DNA of 64,000 nucleotides. Origin: Chrysoporthe austroafricana (lineage: Eukaryota; Ascomycota; Sordariomycetes; Diaporthales; Cryphonectriaceae). Of the stretch, positions 29,395 to 41,038 are shown piece by piece. Position 1 is the stretch's first letter; every line of letters starts with the position of its first letter. The position numbers and the translations under genes were made by a program. The notes beneath the pieces are model-generated. The model worked only from the letters and a program-made list of their open reading frames with translations, had not been told where the DNA came from and did not search any database. The stretch lies in contig JYIP02000002.1 of the NCBI GenBank assembly GCA_001051155.2, positions 3,851,583-3,915,582 of the forward strand, written 5' to 3'.

Positions 29395-32300
29395 TCAGAC
29401 AGATGTCCCGGCGTTCAGCTGCACGCAATTGTTCAGGAGCGTCGCGCCCTCGTGCAGCAGCTCCCACCGCGTCGTCAGGAACGTCTCCTTGAGCACCAGC
29501 AGCAGGCTGCTGTTGTTGTTCAGCCCCTTGGTCGTCCGCAGCGTCTCGGGGTTGTCCGTCCCGCCGTACTTGACCAGGTACTCCCTCATCTGCCGGACCT
29601 GTTCGGCCCTGCTCGTGGGGATCACGGCATCCGGACACGCGCCCTCGAGCGCGTGCCCGTAGCTCCAGACCACCAGCGCCGAGAAGTACAGCACCCACGG
29701 CCTGTTAAGCAGGACGTCGTCGCGGGCGACGTACGGCGATTCCACGTCCGCCGCGTGGGGCTGGTGCTGGCGGCTGTTGTACTTCGGGTTGCCGCTGCCC
29801 TCGACGAGCACCGAGTACAGGAACTTGAGCGCGTACCACGTGGCGTCGCGCGCCCGCACCGAGGGGGCCCAGATGTCCTTCATGCGCCGCTGCGCGCTGC
29901 TGAGGTCCTGGGCGCCGATAGCGCGGCCCAGGAGGCGCTTCGCGCGCGCGAAGATCTGGCAGTCCACGATGTCGACGTGCATGGCCATGTGGGCGAGGTG
30001 GTGCAGTACGACACGGCTCTCGAAGACAATGTTGGCATCGCCGCGATCGGAGGAGTTGAAGCCGTACGGGTCGGATGGGTTCTCTCCTTTCTTGAGTGAT
30101 TTGTCAAAGTCGTGTTTCCAAGAGTCGAAGGCCCGTGTGAGGGTCGCACGCCACTTGTCTCGCCCGCCTAGGGCCGAGGAGACACCATTTCCCAGGGAGT
30201 TGACCTGCAGGTCTCGTTGATTCATGTACCAGCTGACATTCAGCAGTCCAGCCATCAAGATCATCCGCCCGAAGGAATTGGTCTGGACCTCTTGGCCGCT
30301 GAGTGTCCGCTTCAAGCCTTCCAGGAATGGAGTAGGCTTCAGGCCGTTCGACATCAGGTTTGCCTCGATCCTCCCCACCTCCGCACCACTCGTAGCCCTC
30401 CACAATTTCTCGTCGCACGGCAGAGGTAATCGCATCTCGTGCGCTACCATGACTGTCGAGTGACCAAACATTGTGGCATGGATGGAGTCGATGACGAAGG
30501 CGGCAAAAGCAGCACGGCGCGTAGCCTCGTTGGTGATCCAGTGATTCCACCATTCGTCTGCGGTATGAGCGACTCCTGAAGTGGACGAATGCCGAGATCC
30601 ATTCTTGTCATCTCTCGGGTTCGGCGGCGAGTCCAGCGCTGACTTGCCGATGAGGGAGCGTCCACGGCGCATAAGGGTGATTGTCGTCGCGTGGTGGATA
30701 TGTGCCCGTTCGTGTAGCTCCCTTGACGAGTACATCTTCTCATATAGCTCGAGCAGGATGAGCGTCTGGAACAACCACAGCTTTGCTGGTGGCCGGAAGT
30801 TACTGTCCATAAACGTCTCCCACCTGAGGTGCCAGGCCAAAAAGTTCGACAGCTCAGCTCCAGCCATTGTCACCTTCGGCCCGTGAGCCTTGTCGAGACA
30901 AGCTGCGCCAATAGCCATGATGGAGATCAGCAACAAAATCGGCGTCCTGTCAGGCGAGAAGGTGGGCTTGTGCAGGATCGGAATCTGATCGCTGAAGTGC
31001 ACCCAGTACGAGCCGATATAGGCCTGCATCATCTTGCGACTGAGCATGTGGTCATCGGTGCGTTCCCCCTCGATGAAAGTATCCCTCCTGTGCTCGACTG
31101 GAGCGCGCCCATTCTCGTGGAACCTCTCCTTGATGAATTCGAAGACCTCATTTGCCTTCTCTTCTGAGATTACCGTTTCGGGGAGGTTCTGGTCCAAAAG
31201 ATTGTTCACAGCCATGACCTGCTGCGGACCACCAGGCGGAAAATAGCCAATCTGGTGAGGCTCCGTTCCATAATATGGGACACTGTACTGATCAGCGGAC
31301 TGCTCAGGACTACCCATTGTTAGCTTCACCCTGGGGAGCAAAAAGCAAATAGTACCACTCACTTATTATACTGGGGCATCATTTGATTCAGCGTTGCGTT
31401 GTCGGCCCCTTGCGTGTTGAATAGGTAGGCCATAAAATCCTCGGGCATGCCGACATATGGAGACTTGTTAAGTACGCTATCACTGCCGAACACAGGTATG
31501 GTCGTCTGAGCCGTCATGTTATCAAGCAGCACCATTTCACCCGTGGACTGCGGCTGCGCTGAATAGTGCTCATTCATGCCATGCTGAGGTCCATAGCCCT
31601 GGCCGCCTTCCCGGGGTACACTCGCTGATGGCGGCGCTGATTGTGAAAAGTTGGAAGGGGGTAGACTGAACGCGGGAAAGTTTGTGTGCCCGGGGTAAGG
31701 AGTTGCCGACTGGGGCGTGCTATTAGGGTGACCCTGGAAGCCGTGCTGTGATGCTGGAGACAAGACGCCGTAGGGCGGCACACTGGTCTGGACCGAGGGA
31801 CGTTGCGGGCCGTTCGGAGAGGGGTGCGGTGGCTGTTGACCAGGCATCTGCCCGTAAGGGCCATCAGGTCGCATGTAGCTGACGCCGTTCGGATGTGGGC
31901 CACCGGCATGAGGAAAGACAGGCGGCGTGTTTGTCATCGGCGTGTAAGGGCTGTTCGTAACATCTTGAAATTGAGGATGGAGCGGCGGTCTGGCATAGGC
32001 ACTGCCGGGCCTATTAGCCTCGGGAGAGAGCGAACCAGTAGGATGATATCCATGCCGACCGTCCGTCATAGGTGAGAGGTGTCCAATTAATGAATCTCTC
32101 CGGCTCAGCGTCGATCCCTTTGCTGTGTGCCGCTCCTTGTGTCTGTTGCATAAGTCCAGTCGGACGAATTGCCGGTCGCAGTCTGGAAAGTCACATTTGT
32201 AAATTTGCTTGGGATTGTGATTGAGTTGATGGCGATAGCTAAGAACAACGGTCAGTCAAAAACTCGAGCGTGTCCAGTCGAGAGCAAGGGGTCTGCGAAC

Positions 32301-32629
32301 AGGTGTTCGGCTCTGGAGTAGCTCTTGCCACAGCCTTCCTGCGGACATTCGAACTTCTTATCCAGGCCCTTGCGACTGCGTCGACGTTTTCGGTGGGGAC
32401 CTTCTTCGGGATTTGAGGAATTGTCTTGGTTGTCGTCCCCGTCTTCTGCGTGGTCGTCCTCGACATCGGGGCCGAAGCCCTCAGCCTTGGCTCTAGCGGC
32501 GGCCCGATGGTGGGCGTCGTCGTGTTTCATGTTGTCCGGGGGAGTTGGCTCCTGCATAGGAGACATGTCTCCAGACGCTGTCATGGCCGGCGCGTTGTGG
32601 CTGGGCCGTGTTGACAACACTGAAGCCAT
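29395..32629 (-). CDS. C2H2 zinc-finger transcription factor with fungal-specific regulatory domain
   Basis: Nuclear DNA-binding regulator. Exons 32629-32301, 32238-31363 and 31309-29395 join in frame to about 1039 aa. Two C2H2 fingers are near the N-terminus: Cys95/Cys100/His113/His117 (SYSRAEHLYRHQLNH, spanning the first intron) and Cys125/Cys130/His143/His147 (FVRLDLCNRHKERH), preceded by a basic KRRRSRKG nuclear signal. A Pro/Gln-rich activation-like stretch covers about residues 170-390. The rest resembles the fungal_trans (middle homology) domain: SYWVHFSDQIPILHKPTFSP, PPAKLWLFQTLILLELYEKM. The second intron is best read as 53 nt (gtgagt, gctaac branch, gggtag); a nearer cag acceptor would leave only 32 nt. 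Target genes are unknown; AmdX/Klf1-type factors have the same architecture. Confidence 0.88.
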
Positions 32630-35600
32630 CGTCTGTCGCCCAGAGTCAGCAAAGGTGATATCCCTGTAACTTGTCGAATAGCCCAACACCGCTCGTGGCA
32701 CAGCTAGGGAGGGGCTGAGACAGCTTCGAGAAACGGCAAGTTCGCGACTCGGAGAACAAAATCTGGCCTGTGGGCGAATCGGAGGTGGTCGAGCTGACGT
32801 GCTACTGCAGCCCGGCTCAACCCAGCGCACTTCAGATTGGAGTGCCGTACACGCGAACTCGTGGCCCCGTCTGAACTAGATGGCTCGACTTGGCCTATGG
32901 AATACTCGTGGCGATGACGCCAATGCGCGCTCTCAAGCCGTTCACTGTCGCTAAAATCTCATCCGAGACAAGCCAGCGTTCAGGTGGGCATGATTAGAGA
33001 TGCGGCGGCGGGGTGGGGGAGGGCGCAGGCAGATCCCCGGCGCTCAGAGAGCTGGAGGAAAACTGGCGGCAGGAAGAGTAGAATCAAGTCGAGAATGAGA
33101 GCTTGGCGAAAGGACTTTAAGAAAATCAGCATCGAAAAGGACGGCGTCTCATCGGGAAAGCTGGGCCCCGATGACAAGGGGACCGTCGTGCAGACCAGAT
33201 AGCGAGCGCGAGGAGGATAGGCTGGACGAAATGAGGAATGAATGATCGGTAAGCAATGGGTATCAGCGGTAGAACAAACAGGGGGCTGGGGGGTCGACGA
33301 AAGGGACAGCATCGGGGCCTTCACGATGGCGCCGGCCCCTGCAACCCAAAGGAGGATATGCCCCAGAGAGGACAGTAGAGATAGCAATGGGATGGATGAA
33401 TGCTGGGGTGAACTTCCACGGAATAGATGACCTGAGAGGGAAGTCTCGCGCAACCCAGTTGCTTCGACGATGAGGCCTTGGGCACCACTCGTGAAGAAAC
33501 GAAGCAGCTTCCACGGAACAAGCCACGCACGACAGGGGACAGCTCAGCTGAAGCAGCCAGAAGCAGCCGGCCTAGCCAGCTAGCCACGAGGCGACAACAA
33601 AACAGTAGGGGAAGCCTGGTCCTGGATGCACTTGTCAGGCGGCCCCGCCACGGGAATCGACATGACGAGATCCAGCCGCAGGACGGGGGGACCTGGGGAG
33701 AAGGCTGGCGCAGGGCATGGCTCCTGCGAGGCTGGCAAGAGGAACGCAATACAGGGATGCATCTGGGCAGGCGGAGGAGAGACAGGACAGGGAGAGGCAC
33801 AAAATTCTGATCTGACCTTACCTTGGGAGAGGGCGGCTGTGTCTCACACAGGCCGTGGACGGCGGGCTGGCAGAGGGTGTGGGGTCCCCCAGGGCGTCGT
33901 GAGGATCCAGAGCCCAACAGGTGCCACCGCGAGGGCCGCTCGTGGCACGACGGCTTGTGGTCGCCGGGCTGGTCGTCGGGGGCTGTCGTCGTCTGGATCG
34001 TCTGGACCGCACGATGGACGAGGCTGTCTGGGAACGACGAAGGAGGGCGAGTGTGCTGCGCGGAACCCTGGCCGCTGTGGAAGCTTCTCTTGCAGAAAGA
34101 AGCATTGACCGTGGGTCGGAGCCCTGTCGCCGGTTTAGACTCGCACAGGAGATCTGAGGCCTCGGGGTTCCCCGTTCTGCGGATTGTCGTCTTTTCTGGG
34201 GAAACGAGTGGGATGGAGGAGTGAAAGGTCGGGGAGCTGACAGCGCGGGTGTGGGGGTCTCTGCCGGTCTTATTATGGGATTGCGGCCAGGCCCGCCGCC
34301 GCCTCCTGGCAAGCCGCCCCAGGTTGCCATGCCCAGATATCCAAGCCCGCGCGCTGTTCGAGCAGGACTCCACGCTGCTGCCGACCGTACCTGCTTCGTC
34401 CCAGGCCTGCAGCGGCCGGGCTGCTGCGCTGCCACGCCCGCCTGCCAGGTCCGAGGAGAAACCGCAGGGTCGCTGCTGGGTGCGCAGATGGGCCGGCTTG
34501 GTCGAGAATTCGGGTCCTGCGCTCGCGACGGGCGGCGCGGCCGAGTTCCGGTCGTAGAGATCTCACGTCAGGTCCTCGGATCCACCCCTGGCTGCTGTAC
34601 GAGGCCTGTATGGCACACTATTGCCAGCCAGCCCTGCCGCAGGGAGGGATTGTCATGCGGGGCCCTTGGTTGTCTGTCTAAATCAAGACCCTCCCGTACG
34701 GGTTATTAGGTGCACCACGCGTCGCCGGGTCCGCATCTTCCTGGAGAGACGGACGCTGCCAGCCGCGGGTCCGCACTCCTCGTCGCTCTCTGCGATGGAC
34801 AGCCTGACCAGAGCTGCTGCCCAGCACAGGACGGCAAGTGTCAGCACACGACCCCCCCCCTCCACCCCCCCACAATTCCGCGGGCGTCAGTGCCATGCTT
34901 GCCCCTGTGCGAAATCACCGGCTTAAAATGGGGCAGGTCACTCCGGAGCTCCTGGGCGCGCGCTGGGCATCGAAACTCAGCCGCAGGTACGGACCCACAC
35001 GAACCTGCACGATGAATACGCCGCTGGTGACATGTCTCCTTCCTGGCTCCAGCTGTCCGACCCGGCGCTGCAGAGGGTTTGCTAGCACGGCGGCGTGGGG
35101 AGGGTCTGGAACGGCCGCCCAGCAGGCGCGACAGGTATGTGAGAGATAGATAGATCGAGCCCCAGGGTACCGTCGGGATGCGAAGGCTCTAAGACCAGCA
35201 GGGGTCTTGCCGGAGCAGCCTCACCACCGCGCCACCCACCGGAGTGAGCCCCGTGAGGCCCCGTCCATCGGATCTGCGCGCACCCACCGAGGGCCCAGTT
35301 TGGAACACGGCTGCAGGAGGGGACGATCTACGTAGCTTTGCCTGCCGTGCTGTCCCACTGTCCCCTAGTACGGGCTGATACACAGCACTGCAGCATTCGC
35401 GGTATCATCTTCTCCTGCCGTGGCACGCAATGGCACGTCCCGTCCACCAGCGGCTTTTACCGAGTCCCTCCACGGCAGATGGTTCCACCGAGCGTCATCC
35501 CACAGGACTAAGGAGGCCATCTCGCGGCGGGCCGTACCACGAGACTCGTCCAGAGGGCCCGCCCTGGCGCGCCCTCCTCGTCGACGGGTATCGCCTGCCC

Positions 35601-37759
35601 GTGGAATGCGTATTTCCGTGGGTGAGGCCAGCAGTGGCCGCGTGCGTGCCGGCGGCAGCTGCACGCTCAGCCCAACGGGGTCTGGTAACATCGCCGGACA
35701 GCGAATCGCTTGGGCTGACATACAGTACTAGCTGAGGCACCCTGTGCTGGGGTATCAGCTCCGCTATTCGCCCATGGATGCCGAAGTATCTCGCGGGAGC
35801 GCACGAGCAACCGGAGTCGACGGCCCTGGTCCTGCGATAGCCATCTTCTCCGCTGTGGATCGCCGCGCGCATCGGCTGGGGCTTTTGCTGGGTGTTAATC
35901 AAAGGCAGGGTGCTGCCTGTCTCAAGCGCGTCAGGGTACCGTTGTAGTCCGGCGCAGGGCACACTAAGTAGGGACTATGCCGCAGCGCAGCGCGGCATGA
36001 AGTAGATTGGATTAAGACCATCCGAGGCCCGAGGCCTACGTCTCACCGAGGCGAGCCACCACAACGGGCTTCTGGGGATCAGGTCATCTGTGCATGCATC
36101 TGGGCAGAGTATGGACACAGACAGACGACTTATCGGCCAGGGGCCGGAGAGGGACGCTTGGCGAGGCGGGCCCGACAGGCTGGAGCGAAAGACATCTCGT
36201 CGCGCTGCCAAAGCCTGCCTGAGCTAATGACGGGAAGACCAGGACAGGCGCCCTTGGAACCGCGACTCAGCCTGCTACCCGTCGTTGGCGTGGGGGTAGG
36301 TCGAAGAGCGAGTGCCGCCGGGTGCCACTTCTGGGAATATCAAGGCGGGGTGGAGTTCACCATCCGCTCCTCGTACCGCGCCGCTCCTGTGTGTTGAGGT
36401 CATCCTCGTCATTCAGCAAGAGCACATCCGCTCGTGAGCATAAGCGCGCCGTCCGATGCCGACGGGTGAAGTAACAAGCTGAGGTGGGCCCCAGTTTCTG
36501 ACCAGGCTCACTATCATCCGCCTGAGCCAGCTAGCGGCGCTCTAACCTGAAGATCGAGAGCGTCTGTCGCGTGACGCCTGCTCAGGACATGCAGGCTGTC
36601 GAATCGGGAATCTGGCAGCTGGACCGGTGTTGTGTCGTGGAACCCACGCCGAGCAGGTGTGACACAATGCTACTGTCCAAAAAAAGACCACCGACATAAC
36701 GGACGGGAAGAGAGACAGCAGCAATATGGAGAGCATGCATACTGCATGATGACGAGAGCACCCGTCCTGCTTCTCGCCGGCAATACGTCAAGAGGGCAGT
36801 CATCTGACTGGCCACACGTTCGATCGAGATTGCCCGAGATGCATGCGCGCGAACTTCTGAACGGGTGCCCCGGAGCGATGAGGCCCAGAGTGCAGCATGG
36901 GGGCCAGCAGACTCTTAAGTTTTGCCTCCACGAGAGGCTTGGCCGACCGAAGCTCGCGGCCTGCTCTCGATGGCGGTGCTGGAATCCTTCCGGGGTAGTT
37001 GCAGCGACGAGCTAGAGGATCTGGCACACGTGATCGAATGAAGCTGCGCTTGTGCGAGGCTTGACATCCCCGGACGACTTCCGGCGAGTTCCTATTCCAC
37101 TCCCTCAGGTGGGGTGGGGGCGTTATTCGTGCTGACGCTGGACATCCGAGGCAGAATCTCGTCGATGCGGCACTGGGCGGGGGGCGGGGGGTGTGGCAGC
37201 AGAGGAGGGTCAGCGGAGGAGCCTGTAACAGCTAGCCGAACAGCAGGTAGGAACAGTGATGTACAGCCACTAGTGTGCACTGCATCGTCGTCGACGTTTG
37301 AAGCTGGCCATTTCTGAAGTCGGCGGTCGGGTTTCGAGGCAGAGCGAGTCGAGGACGGGACCTTCAGGATATGTCAGGCTGTCCAAGAAAGAGTTGGGAC
37401 TAGGGATTACGACCTGCCCAGTACTACCTACCATGGTACAGTACCAAGCCTCCCCCCCTCCGCTCCCGGGGGCTTACTGGGTAGCGCCAGAACGAAAACC
37501 CCTGTCGCCCAGCGGCTGCCCATTTCGTCAGAGCCGTGCCCTGACCTGCCCTGACCCCACTCGAGCGGCCAGCCTTGGGAAAACCCCGGGCTGATCTGCT
37601 GAAGAGTCCTCTCTCCTCTCGCCCACCACTCTGGCACCACGCGCCCGACGAGAGTCCCACTCGAAGAAGATGCTGATTCCCCCTGAAGTCCCGTCTCCAG
37701 GACCATCCAGCGTATCACAACCTCTCGACTAGAACTCACTGCTCGACCACTCTCCCCCC
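32630..37759. other. Gene-poor 5.1 kb region
   Basis: Lies between the C2H2 factor start and SAP30, which diverge. GC content looks similar to neighbouring DNA, with no obvious strong C-to-T bias as RIP would leave. Many overlapping open frames exist on both strands (the longest, minus 34373-33321, 350 codons) but are Arg/Ser/Pro/Gly-rich, match no family I know, and show no consistent splice pattern. Part is likely a long 5' leader and promoter of the transcription factor. I find no tRNA, 5S, terminal repeat or transposase. Confidence 0.5.
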
Positions 37760-38424
37760 ATGCCTCCAAAAGCCTCCCGCGCGGCAGCCGGGCACGAAGA
37801 CCCAGAGCCGAAGTCCGCCAACTCCAAGGAGAAGAATGGCCACGGCCACACGAACGGGAAGATGAGGCGGGTCGCCAGCTCGGCCGGATCGAACCTCAAG
37901 GACGTCATGAGCGCCGCGAACCTCCCCGCCCCTGCCGCCGAGCCTCCGACCAGCGCTCCAGCCGCCAACCCCGGTGTGAGTCCACGAGCAGCCCCCTCCC
38001 CCTCTCCAACGCGCACCCAGCCCCCGCCTGGGAGCCTCACTCACTGATCAGATGACCGCCGGCTAACCACTTCGCCTGTCTCAAGATCCAATGGGCCACC
38101 TTCGACCGAGACTTCCTCCACCGGTACCGCCGCGAGCACCAGCTCACCGCCCCCACCGCCTACGCAAGCGACTACCGCTCCTGGGTTCTGACGCGGCCGG
38201 GGGGCATCGGCCTATACTCTCCGACGGCCACCAGGAAGAAAGAGCTGCGTCGCCAGACGCGCGGCCAGCTGGTGAGCGCGGTGAGGAAGCACTTCAACAG
38301 CCAGGGCGTCCAGGAGAACGATGCCATCGTGGACTTCCTACACCGCGTCAGGAAGGGCCGCATGTCCAAGCTGAGCGACCTGCCGAAGATGGGCAAGAAA
38401 TTGACAGATCAGGAGAGGATATGA
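37760..38424 (+). CDS. SAP30: SAP30-like Sin3-binding subunit of the Rpd3 histone deacetylase complex
   Basis: Predicted bridge between Sin3 and the Rpd3 deacetylase. Exons 37760-37975 and 38086-38424 (intron 110 nt, gtgagt with ggctaacc branch and tcaag acceptor) give 184 aa. The N-terminal 72 residues are polar and disordered. The C-terminal part fits the SAP30 Sin3-binding domain: WATFDRDFLHRYRREHQLTA, LRRQTRGQLVSAVRKHFNSQ, then ENDAIVDFLHRVRKG, i.e. the RRY/K...L...H/F pattern ending in a short helix. Fungal homologues have the same length and one intron. Assignment is by pattern recall; I am fairly sure of the family, less of complex membership. Confidence 0.82.
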
Positions 38425-39275
38425 CGGTACGATCCTATAAATGGCGTTTAAATGGAAACAGAGAAGAGGCCCTCTTGTTTGGGCGTCTACGACGCCCCGA
38501 GGTTGATCAGGGGCATTTGAGTCTGACGGGTTGGACACTGATACCACACTTTGAATTTTTCATGGGATGGGCAGAGGAATGGGGTAGGCGTCTTGGGATG
38601 ATTAGGTTCCTGTTCTCTTCTACCATAGCAACATAGGCTTCACGCATCTAACCAGGTTTGTTTGTTTTTTGTGAACATGCGACTGCTAGTGTCCTGAACT
38701 TTGTCTGTGTCTGCATACCGCCAATTCACCCTCACAGGTGCCCTCAGGAGACTCCGATCCCGCGACCAGAGTTCTTATCTTATCGGGGAGGCTACCTCCA
38801 CCACGACTCTTGCCAGCCACTTTCGCAGCTCACATCTGCCATGATCTAGAGCCTCCTAAGGTCATAAAAAAAGGAGAATTTACTAGAGGGAAAGACCATG
38901 ATGCTGGGATGTGACACAGTTAAGTAAATTGTCTTCTGGCCGACAGCTCAGAAGGTCAGAAGGGTAGCCCGCCGAGGTACCTTGAATCTGTACATGTTCT
39001 TGTAGCTGCGTGGCTGGCCAATGGCGGTGCCGCTGATAGAGTCCCGGGTCAGCCAAGTGGGGCCCATTCGACGTGCCGAGTCGCGATGTCATCAGCCGCG
39101 GGAGAAAATTCTCGAAGTCGTCACGTAAAAAAGCTTTCCAGACTCTGCTCTCGACGAACATCCCCCCCCCTCCACCTCTGTGTGTCTTCTCGCTGCCAGG
39201 GCCCTCAGCACACCGAAGCGACGCCAGCCAGATGATCTGCACCTAGATGTTTCGACGTTGCAGCCTGTCTTGGAA
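38425..39275. other. Intergenic between SAP30 and MDJ1
   Basis: 850 bp, presumed SAP30 3' UTR and MDJ1 promoter. Small open frames show no coding character. Confidence 0.45.
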
Positions 39276-41038
39276 ATGCAGCCCAGCATCATAACGCGAG
39301 TAGCGACACCTGCTTGGCCGGCCCAGGTATGCGGCCGCGCGCTGAGGACCTCGGCGTCCCGCCCGCAGGGCCGGAAGCTCACCACGGTCGCGTCCACGCC
39401 GAGGCCGGCGAGGAGACAGCTGTCGAGGAGATGTAGCGCACAGTCACAGTCATTATCGCGGAGGGTAGGTCCAGCAGCCCCGCCCCGACCGCGGTGTCCC
39501 CCCGTCGCAGCCCAGCAGCTAACCGCAGGCCCTCCCTCCCGCCAGGCGTTCCACGCGACAGCGCGCGCCCGCGCGCCCATCAAGGACCCTTACCAGGCCC
39601 TCGGCGTCAGCAAGGGCGCCTCCGCCTCCGACATAAAAAAGGCCTACTACGGCCTCGCGAAAAAGTACCACCCCGACACGAACAAGGACCCCAAGGCGAA
39701 GGACCAGTTCGCCGAGATCCAGTCCGCCTACGAGATCCTTTCCGACCCCAAGAAGAAAGAGCAGTACGACCAGTTCGGCGCCGCGGGCTTCGACCCCGGC
39801 GCCGGCGGCAGCCCGGGCGGCGGTGACCCCTTCGGCGGCGGGAACCCGTTTGCCGGCTTCGGCGGCCAGGGGGGATTTGGCGGCGGGTTTGGTGGCGGTG
39901 CCGGCGGGTTCGGCTTCGAGGATCTCTTCAACCAGGCCTTCGGCGGCGGCGCCAAGGGCCGGGGGCGGAACCCGTTCCAGCAGGAGACGGCCGTCGTCGG
40001 CGACAACATCCAGGTGCAGACGACGATATCGTTCCTCGAGGCGGCCAAGGGTACGAGCAAGACCATCACCATCACCCCGATGGTGACGTGCGGCACGTGC
40101 AGCGGCAATGGGCTGAAGGCGGGCGCCAAGCGCACGACGTGCCAGAGCTGCGGGGGCAGCGGGACGAGGGTGCATTTTATGTCCGGGGGCTTCCAGATGG
40201 CCTCGACGTGTAATACCTGCGGCGGCTCGGGCACGACGGTGCCGAAGAGCTCGCAGTGCAAGACGTGTCACGGCGACGGCGTGGTGAGGGAGAGAAAGAC
40301 GCTGACGGTGGACATCCCCGGAGGCATCGAGGACGGCATGAGGTTACGGGTGGACGGACAGGGCGACGCGCCTGCCCTCGGCGCATCGGGAGATCCGAGT
40401 GCACGGGGCATCAACGGAGACCTCTACGTGTTTGTGCGGGTCGCACCGGATCAGAAGTTTAGCCGCGCGGGCTCCGATATTCTGTACACGGCGACGATAC
40501 CATTTACGACGGCACTCTTGGGCGGAGACATCACAGTGCCGACGCTGGACGGCCAGGTCAACGTCAAGGTGGCGACAGGCACAGCCACGGGCGACAAGAT
40601 GACACTGACGGGCATGGGCATGAAGAAGCTGAGCGGCAGGCGGGGAGGTTCTGGAGACCTGAAGGTGGAGTTTAGGGTCAACATGCCCAAGTACCTGACG
40701 GCCAACCAACGGACCCTGGTCGAGATGCTTGCGGATGAGATCGGTGACAAGACGGCCAAGAGGGTCATGTTGAAGCCCTCTTCCGGATCAGCGTGAGTGA
40801 TAACCTCCGACGTGCTCATGTGAGGCTCGACTGACTCGAGCCCGATTACAGAAACAGCAGCGCGTCGAGTAGTGACGACCACAAGAACGAAAGCTTCCTG
40901 AAGTCGATATGGCACAACCTCACAAACCACCCGGCTCACCGCAAGCCCGACTCAGAAGGCCAGTCCAGCTCCACAAAACCCGACAGCGAGAAGACGGCCG
41001 ATAGCGAAAAGGAGTCCGGCAGTGACAAGAAACCCTGA
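39276..41038 (+). CDS. MDJ1: Mitochondrial DnaJ (Hsp40) co-chaperone Mdj1
   Basis: Matrix Hsp40 that stimulates mitochondrial Hsp70 and helps fold imported proteins and maintain mtDNA. Exons 39276-39464, 39546-40792 and 40852-41038 join to 540 aa. The N-terminus is Arg/Ser-rich without acidic residues, fitting a presequence ending near [14 protein letters not shown]. The J domain follows ([30 protein letters not shown] with the HPD triad), then a Gly/Phe-rich region, four zinc motifs ([32 protein letters not shown]) and the substrate-binding C-terminal domain ([30 protein letters not shown]). The 81 nt first intron is a multiple of three and would otherwise read through; its gctaacc branch and cccgccag acceptor support splicing. 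The tail is a charged Ser/Lys/Asp-rich extension. Confidence 0.93.

Noticed and set aside
33321..34373. 350-codon minus-strand open frame
   Set aside because: Arg/Ser/Pro-rich, no known motif, overlapped by several frames of similar length on the other strand, and located where the C2H2 factor leader is expected. No Met-led domain or consistent splice signals.
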